This document shows, in pieces, positions 56,702-64,000 of a DNA stretch of 64,000 bases. This DNA comes from Boothiomyces macroporosus. Taxonomy: Eukaryota; Chytridiomycota; Chytridiomycetes; Rhizophydiales; Terramycetaceae. The stretch lies in NCBI GenBank assembly GCA_027604185.1, contig JADGKB010000004.1, positions 62,001-126,000 of the forward strand, in the 5' to 3' direction. The position numbers and the translations under genes were made by a program. The notes beneath the pieces are model-generated. The model searched no databases. It saw only the letters and a program-made list of their open reading frames with translations, and was not told the origin of the DNA. Position 1 is the stretch's first letter, and each line of letters starts with the position of its first letter.

Positions 56702-58242
56702 TTAGAATTCGCCAATATCTGAATCTTCGTCCATTTCACTGTCAATAATATTCTTGGCGAATTGTCTCTCTTGTTCAAGTAATTCAGCTGCTTTAGCTAA
56801 TTCTTTCTTGTGTGCGCCGTGAGGGAATCTCATTGCTTGAACAGACTCGTTGTGTAAATTAAGGCAAAAGTTGATTCTCTGATTGAATGCATTCTGCGGT
56901 TCAGTAGTAGAGTAAATATCAATGATTTCCTATTTTTAGGATTTAAAGTTACGTTAGATTTCATTGAGCCACTTTCATGATCTATGGTTGCATCAATTAC
57001 ACCGTCTCTGATGGCTTTTGCAACAATGTATTCGGCATCTTCTTCACAATCTAATTGCAATTTGATGCAAATATCCTTCAATGAAATCTTTGAGTAGGAT
57101 AGACTGATTCTTCGCACCCCAGTCTTGATTACATTGTGACGGAGTCTGGACGTCAACAAAAAATTACCTAAGAATCAAAGTCATGTTCTTGTCAGCATGG
57201 AAAACATCAGAGTGCTTTGCAAGGGCGTCCTGGAATTTTCCTAAATCTCCTTCCCTAACTGCTTGGGTGATTTGTAAATAAGGGACCAATGCCTTTCTTA
57301 AACTTTCTTGTCTAAATAGGGATCTTTCAGGAATTTCACCCATCAACAACTGTACGATGATTGAGAGCTTGTTTGCCTGGTATTAATAGCTTTATACAGT
57401 TTGCTGGAACCCAACGGCAGCCGGTGTTTGTGGTGCCTTTCTGATTGCTTGCAATAAATGACGGTGAGAGGTTGAATAATCCAATTGAATGGCTTTGATA
57501 CGTCCCAAATAGTACATGTATCTCGCAAATTGATTGTTACCGACTGTTTCTGGGAAAACTGCTTTTGAAACCAGTTTGTCTGCTTGATCTATCAAATTCA
57601 AGGTCAAATATATCTTTAACAAAATGTTCAACAGCGTAGCCTAGATATTAATCCAAAAATTGCCTGTGAATCATTGTCTTGACGTAAGGTAGCAGTACGA
57701 TGGGAGGCAATAACAAAGGATTGGATTTGTGCCAAATTTCCGTTAGAGTCATGGAAATGGCTAAAGAAGAAGAACAATTTGGCTTGAATTGGATCCAAGG
57801 TACGGCGATTGAACGTTCTGCTTCGTTCAATCAAATCTGTAACGGTGGTGATTCCTACTTGGTGTTGTTTTTGATCAGACAAGTAAACTACTACCAGGTA
57901 TCCTACAAACAACTCAATTTCAGGGACTCTTTGTTTTCCAGATGGCAATGTGAATTCCACGCCGATACTTGAACATAATTGCTTATTCAATACGGAATCT
58001 ACATAAATCCACAATTACCAAACACATAAGTATCTATTACAATTTTAAGTATTTCTGGCGTGAGCAAATGTCTGTAGGAGCTGGTTTTGCGGAGCGCTCT
58101 TGAAGCAAAGCGAGTTTCCAAGGACGAAACGGATCGCTCCAATAAAGTAATTGTAAATTCGATGTCTTGTTAATTTTATCTCACCTTTAAGAATCGATTC
58201 GTGTGGTTTGTCGATTTGCATTTCCTGATTTTCACCACTCAT
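56702..58242 (-). CDS. RPN3: 26S proteasome lid subunit Rpn3 (PSMD3)
   Basis: 470 aa after introns 58166-58184, 57999-58018, 57641-57663, 57377-57397, 57146-57167 and 56930-56952. Typical parts are [83 protein letters not shown] and the PCI end [21 protein letters not shown]. The third intron begins with GC, not GT. The protein is slightly shorter than human PSMD3 at both ends. The start is 46 nt from that of divergent Gtr1. Confidence 0.95.
57641..57663 (-). other. GC-AG micro-intron (23 nt) in RPN3
   Basis: On the minus strand the exon ends ...GATTCACAG, the intron starts GCAATTTT and ends with TTAATATCTAG, and the next exon is GCTACGCTGTTG. Only this splice gives [15 protein letters not shown], which matches the conserved family sequence. 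It is the only GC donor among the introns found. Confidence 0.8.
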
Positions 58243-58288
58243 TTTTCGCAAAGACCAGGGTTGAAAATTTTTTGATTTTCACACACTA

Positions 58289-59224
58289 ATGAAGCGGAAA
58301 GTTCTGTTGATGGGGAAATCAGGATCAGGAAAGACTTCGATGAGGTCAATTATTTTTGCGAATTATATTGCAAAGGATACCAGGAGACTGGGTGCAACAA
58401 TTGATGTTGAATACTCCAATGTTAGGCTGCTGGGCAAGCTAGCTTTGAATTTATGGGACTGTGGTGGTCAAGACGGATTCATGGATAGCTATTTGACTTC
58501 ACAGAGAGAACAAGTATTCAGAAATGTAGAAGTGTTGATATACGTCTTTGATGTAGAAAGTAGAGACGAAAAAGACCTCATTTATTATCAATCCATTATT
58601 GACGGGATGCGAGAAGGGAGTAAGGATGCTCAGGTAACTATTAAATTAATGCTGATTTTTTGCCTAATTCACAAGATGGATTTGATTCAGCAAGACAAGA
58701 GGGAAAAAATATTCAACATGAGATGTAAAGATCTCGCTGAACGGTCCTATCCATTTAAACCAATTGTATTTGCTACTTCCATTTGGGATGAAACTCTGTA
58801 TAAAGCGTGGTCGTCTATCGTGTATTCATTGATCCCAAATGTACAGCACTTGGAGTCGAGTCTAGAAAAATTTAGAGTGCAATGCGAAGCGTCTGAAGTG
58901 ATTTTGTTTGAAAAGGCAACGTTTCTGGTCATTGCCCACACCAAAGAATCTAATAATCCAGACATCCACAGATTTGAAAAAGTCTCGAATATAATCAAGC
59001 AATTTAAACTCAGCTGCAGTAAATCTCAAGCACATTTCCAAACAATGGAGCTGCGCAACAACCAAATGTCGCTCTTCATACAACCACTCACATCAAACAC
59101 ATACATTCTAGTAGTACTATCAGATCCAAATATTCGTATTATATTAACTAACATAGAATCATCTATACCTATTTTGAACATACAGGCTGCCAAAAATCAC
59201 TTTGAAAAAATTGAATTTGAATAA
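58289..59224 (+). CDS. GTR1: Rag-family GTPase Gtr1 (RagA/B)
   Basis: 311 aa, intronless. P-loop [18 protein letters not shown], switch [16 protein letters not shown], switch [21 protein letters not shown] base-recognition motif, and the C-terminal roadblock-like domain. With a RagC/D partner it sits on the vacuole and signals amino acids to TORC1. Length equals yeast Gtr1 and human RagA. The stop lies inside AATAAA (59220-59225). Confidence 0.95.
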   Translation: MKRKVLLMGKSGSGKTSMRSIIFANYIAKDTRRLGATIDVEYSNVRLLGKLALNLWDCGGQDGFMDSYLTSQREQVFRNVEVLIYVFDVESRDEKDLIYYQSIIDGMREGSKDAQVTIKLMLIFCLIHKMDLIQQDKREKIFNMRCKDLAERSYPFKPIVFATSIWDETLYKAWSSIVYSLIPNVQHLESSLEKFRVQCEASEVILFEKATFLVIAHTKESNNPDIHRFEKVSNIIKQFKLSCSKSQAHFQTMELRNNQMSLFIQPLTSNTYILVVLSDPNIRIILTNIESSIPILNIQAAKNHFEKIEFE

Positions 59225-59237
59225 AACAATGTACAAT

Positions 59238-61310
59238 TTAAGATCTAGAGCTCGAGCTAAAATCGTCAGAGATTTCCTCTCCTATTGGGTCTTCAGGTTC
59301 AGAGCGCCAGAACTGAGTACCACAGGTAACTTTTGGCACTGTTTGTTTTAGCAGTTTTACCGAGTAATCTTTATCTTCACCGCTGAAAAGTTGAAGTTTT
59401 GAAGGAATATACTTTGGACGGTTAGTTACTGCTTCTACAACCTCGGCTGAATTTGCAACAGTGTTTGTTTGAAACAAGGTTTTTCCAAATTCAGCTACTG
59501 CATCCAAATTTATTGAATGCCAGTAATTTTCTTGTCTTGAATCCTTTGGTGGAAAGTCTTGCATCCATTCTGCGAGTGGTTGGGGTTCCATGTATTCTGG
59601 TTTACAGAAAACCTGCCCGTATTTGAATGGATTTGGCTCACATGGCTGTACAGGTTCATTGATACTTCCTCTTTCATAGACATTTTTTCCAGTATTTTCA
59701 GAATGCCTTTCTTTGCCTAGGGTAGCAGAATCAGGCCTCTCTGCAGCAAATAGACTGTAAGACTTTCTCCTTTTTGCCATATTCGGGAGCTCCAACAAAG
59801 CTTCTCTATTGTTTTCAATTCTTGATTTATTTCCACTATCTCTGGTATTTTCCACTCTTGGTAGTCTATTATTTGCAGAAGTTCTACTACTTGGAGACTT
59901 TGAAGCTGATCCACTTTGCCCAGCTGTTGAGGGTCTTAGACTGGTTGATGTAGCTCTGTTTAAGATAGAACTTTCTTCGGATGCAGACTCTTCGTCTTCC
60001 TCAGCATCATCGACCATGATGGCCAAGTTGAATGATGGTAATATAGAGTTTTCATCATCTTGATGTAACTGTGCTACAAGGGTTGCCTTTTGCCGAGGTT
60101 CTTCTACATGTTTCTTGATATAATGTGAATGTCTGGAAGTAGATATCAAATTCTTTGCTTTGTTTGCTATGGCTTGCTTATCAGGAGATAATTTGGTTTC
60201 ATCCATAGCTTGAAGAATGTTTTCTTGAATTTTCTCATCCTTACTATCCTGTTCACTTTTTTCTGGTTCCACTTCTTTGATTTCTTGGTCTAGATCAACT
60301 TGTTCTTCCTCGTTGATAGCTATTATACTCTGCGACTTTTCTTGCACATCAGGCTTAATCAACTTCAGCTCTGGCTGGCTGGTAACAAACTGCGGTTTGG
60401 CTAACTCTGGAACTACACTGCCGTTCCAGGCCGGATCATCAGTCGAGTATCCATGCTTGTACCCCAAGTGAAAATTTTCTGCAATGGATGATACAAATCC
60501 AAATTGATTGATATTTCCTAAAGTCAAATGCTTGGTTCTTGCTTTATTCTTCTTGTCGGTTTCTATCATACTATAAAGTTTTGAAAGCACGACTTTTGAT
60601 CTTACAGTCTGAACTGCAGCTTTTGGAATCAATCTTCTGGAGAAAGGGCTGTCAGCGCGTTTGTATTTCTCCAAGAATGCCTCCACTTCTTGAGGTGTGT
60701 GTAAACCTAAAGGTGCATTCTTTGATGAATTCTCTCGTTCAACGGAATAATCTTGCTGGATGATTTCTTTTCGTTTATGAGAAGGAGCTTTCACAGTCAA
60801 TGCTTTTTGGCGATTCACCAATATTTTGTCATGTACTTTCTCTTGATGGTGTCTATACTTTGAAAATTCTCTCGCTTGCTTAAAGTACACGTTGCTTTTA
60901 AATGGAGTCATCGTTTGAGCTTCTACTTGTGGCAGAACTTGCTTGCTTTGAAGATTAATCAAATTTCCAGCAGAGTAACTTCCGGTGCTGACCTTTGCTG
61001 GCACTTCTGGCCTTTTTAAAAGAGATTTCCCGATATCTGTCAACTTCTTTCGTTTGTTGTCCAGAAATTCTTTTCTAGCTTTTTGTATATCTTTGATTTC
61101 CTGTTCTCGCTTAGCCTTTAATTGAATTGCCTTTTCCTCCATTGCTACTTTTTGAATTGCTATCTTCTCATTCAGTTCTCGTCGCCTATTCGCGATATCT
61201 TTCCTGTCACATTGCTCAATGTAGTCAAAGAGCATCAATGCTCTTTTTTCTCTTTTCTCATTCTCTTCCTTGCTCTTTTTTGCCAATAATTTTGCAATAT
61301 CTTTATTCAT
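59238..61310 (-). CDS. Large unidentified protein, N-terminal coiled coil
   Basis: 690 aa, intronless. Residues 1-110 are a continuous charged helix (KKSKEENEKREKRALMLFDYIEQCDR...). A basic middle follows, then acidic/Ser-rich stretches (DDAEEDEESASEESS) and Trp/Pro-containing short motifs near the end (MEPQPLAEWMQDFPP; QFWRSEPEDPIGEE). It looks mostly disordered, like a microtubule- or flagellum-associated protein, but I recognise no family. The start is the first ATG; an upstream TTG frame was ignored. It ends 13 nt from the Gtr1 stop. Confidence 0.75.
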   Translation of the reverse strand: MNKDIAKLLAKKSKEENEKREKRALMLFDYIEQCDRKDIANRRRELNEKIAIQKVAMEEKAIQLKAKREQEIKDIQKARKEFLDNKRKKLTDIGKSLLKRPEVPAKVSTGSYSAGNLINLQSKQVLPQVEAQTMTPFKSNVYFKQAREFSKYRHHQEKVHDKILVNRQKALTVKAPSHKRKEIIQQDYSVERENSSKNAPLGLHTPQEVEAFLEKYKRADSPFSRRLIPKAAVQTVRSKVVLSKLYSMIETDKKNKARTKHLTLGNINQFGFVSSIAENFHLGYKHGYSTDDPAWNGSVVPELAKPQFVTSQPELKLIKPDVQEKSQSIIAINEEEQVDLDQEIKEVEPEKSEQDSKDEKIQENILQAMDETKLSPDKQAIANKAKNLISTSRHSHYIKKHVEEPRQKATLVAQLHQDDENSILPSFNLAIMVDDAEEDEESASEESSILNRATSTSLRPSTAGQSGSASKSPSSRTSANNRLPRVENTRDSGNKSRIENNREALLELPNMAKRRKSYSLFAAERPDSATLGKERHSENTGKNVYERGSINEPVQPCEPNPFKYGQVFCKPEYMEPQPLAEWMQDFPPKDSRQENYWHSINLDAVAEFGKTLFQTNTVANSAEVVEAVTNRPKYIPSKLQLFSGEDKDYSVKLLKQTVPKVTCGTQFWRSEPEDPIGEEISDDFSSSSRS

Positions 61311-61540
61311 GACGTTTGTGAATTGCCAAATTGGGTGAAAATTCAAACGCTTGATTATGTAAGCAATTATTATTCTCAAGAACTTTGCAGGACTAAACAG
61401 ACATTTTCACTGGCGAGTTCAACCCAAATAATCGCACTCTTTCATCTCTAGTTGGAATTTTTAAGAGGAAATCAGTTTTGATTAGGAGACTTGTGAAACA
61501 GGTCACAAAATATTTTGCTAAAAAAAAGCACAGAGATACA

Positions 61541-62611
<1,071 letters not shown>

Positions 62612-62653
62612 ATTTTTTAACCCATCACCTACAAATTTTTTATCTCTAAAAAT

Positions 62654-64000
62654 ATGAAGCGAATACAGAGAGGATTCAAATCGTCCTGCATCACTCTAAA
62701 ATTAACAAATCAAGACAAGCCTAGAATATCCTTGAAGGAACGAATGGCGGCTGCCAATCAGCAAAAGAACGCACCAGTAAATTCCTCATTCAATGTGCCA
62801 AAGTTCTATGTCAAACCAAAGGATTTACCTGCAGTGGATTCAACGAATACATCACTCGGAAATAATGCAAAAAAGCCGGAATTTCAAGCACCGTCAATAG
62901 TTGATCAAAATGCTGCATCTGCAAATACACAAAAGATGGATCCTTCAAAATTCAGACTGCCAAATATCAAGACGAATTTCCGGCCTGCTGGAAAATCTGA
63001 AAAGAAACCAGGTCCAGAAGCAGACAGTAGGAGTAAAAGACCTCAGAAACCAAAGCATAAATCTGGAATTAATTCAACTGTAAAACCAATTGATAAAACT
63101 GATAATATAAATGAATCGGAAGATGATCTAGATAGTGGAGCTGTAGCTGAGGATACCCCAATCACAATTGTGGAAGCAGTAGATGACGATTTGGATACAA
63201 AAAAAGTACACAAAAAGGATTTACTGAGAGACAAGGAAAAAAGGCTGAGGGAACTTGAACGAAAGGCTGCAGCCAAGGCAAATGCAAAGACGGTCAAAGT
63301 TAAAGCAAAGAATATCAATATTCCAAACTTTATCACCGTTGCCAACCTTGGTAATTTGCTTGGTGTCAATTATTGTAAATATTTCTAATTTAGTGCACCT
63401 TTCAAAGAAAATGAAAGAGCTAGGATTTGATGACTACCCGCCAGACTATGTTTTGAATTCTGAATTAATTAGTATGATTGCGCTAGAGTACAACTTCAAT
63501 CCTATCATTATGAAGCAAGAAGTAGTTACTGCTGAACCAAGGTTTTAAATTGCTAATATAGACCTGAGCCGGAAGATTGGTCGATATATCCTACACGTCC
63601 GCCTGTCATTACTATTATGGGACACGTAGACCGTAAGTTTCAATTAACATAAGATGGAAAAACGACGCTTTTAGACTCTTTGCGAAAAACATCGGTAGCT
63701 GCTGGAGAAGCTGGAGGTATCACTCAGCACATTGGTGCATTCTCTGTTTTGCTGCCTTCTCAAAAGCGAATTACCTTTTTGGATACTCCTGGCCATGCGG
63801 CATTTAGCCAAATGAGAGCTAGAGGTGCACAGGTTACAGATATTGTTGTTCTCATCGTCGCTGCTGACGATGGAGTCATGCCACAGACTATAGAAGCAAT
63901 TGACCATGCTCAAAAAGCAAACGTGCCAATAATAGTTGCGATCAACAAGTGCGATAAGCCAGGAGTCAATCCAGTACACTGAAACTAAAATTAGAAAAAA
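62654..64000 (+). CDS. IFM1: Mitochondrial translation initiation factor IF-2 (5' part)
   Basis: The gene runs off the window. Introns 63375-63393, 63542-63561, 63633-63653 and 63974-63994. The Arg/Lys-rich start ([11 protein letters not shown]) suits a mitochondrial presequence; a disordered Lys-rich region follows. The IF2 N-domain is [26 protein letters not shown], then the G domain: [21 protein letters not shown] (intron inside the His codon of VDHGKTT), [26 protein letters not shown] and NKCDKP. The final intron precedes only six more bases in the window. Confidence 0.93.

Overview
The window is 64 kb of nuclear DNA from a eukaryote, most likely an early-diverging zoosporic fungus or close relative (rozellid, aphelid, sanchytrid and chytrid-grade lineages are all possible; the sequence does not decide between them). 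Fungal signs are a three-domain Trl1 tRNA ligase, a Zn2Cys6 transcription factor, a Cce1/Ydc2 resolvase, a macrodomain-SirTM fusion and a Fus1-like SH3 membrane protein. Signs of a flagellate cell are a sperm-tail PG-rich (SHIPPO) repeat protein, the dynein-assembly factor WDR92 and the augmin subunit HAUS4. The DNA is AT-rich and gene-dense, with genes on both strands.

The dominant feature is splicing. Reading across frames I could join exons in 29 well-supported genes only by removing 97 introns. By hand count 96 of these are 18-23 nt (42 of them exactly 20 nt) and one is 71 nt. They run GTA...(C/T)TAA(T/C)...AG, with the likely branch A about 5-7 nt before the acceptor. Every spliced gene then gives a whole number of codons and a protein matching its family. 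Many single open frames are therefore only exons, and some genes (DPM3, a twin CX9C protein) are nearly invisible as plain ORFs.

Layout. 0-7 kb: BRSK/SAD-type kinase, SH3 membrane protein, TMEM184, small membrane protein, HNH protein. 8-15 kb: transportin-3/Mtr10, Dus2, Hei10, DGAT2. 15-22 kb: ankyrin protein, Ydc2, macro-SirTM, Trl1, Sem1/Dss1, C2H2 factor. 22-28 kb: SLC35F-like carrier, MOT1 molybdate transporter, SHMT. 28-33 kb: ELYS nucleoporin, old-yellow-enzyme. 33-36 kb: tandem monocarboxylate-type transporters. 36-43 kb: ARL2, DUF1764 protein, PG-rich repeat protein, DPM3, mitochondrial-type TrpRS, coiled-coil protein, WDR92. 43-48 kb: Zn2Cys6 factor, tandem aspartic proteases, repeat protein. 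48-56 kb: Rnl1-like RNA ligase, orphan plus SDHAF1 (start codons overlapping), TMEM86, DHHC transferase, CX9C protein, ribosomal protein uS2, HAUS4, three-KH protein. 56-64 kb: Rpn3, Gtr1, a large orphan, ethanolamine-phosphate cytidylyltransferase, mitochondrial IF2 (cut by the window end).

Genes are very tightly packed. Several divergent pairs have fewer than 50 nt between start codons, one pair overlaps at its ATGs, and stop codons often sit inside the AATAAA signal. No rRNA, convincing tRNA, CRISPR array or transposon was found. Two features look worth following as biology: the 20-nt intron system, and a possible RNA-repair group (Trl1, macro-SirTM and a second, Rnl1-like ligase, the two ligases sharing a TGA(G/C)TCA site just before their start codons).
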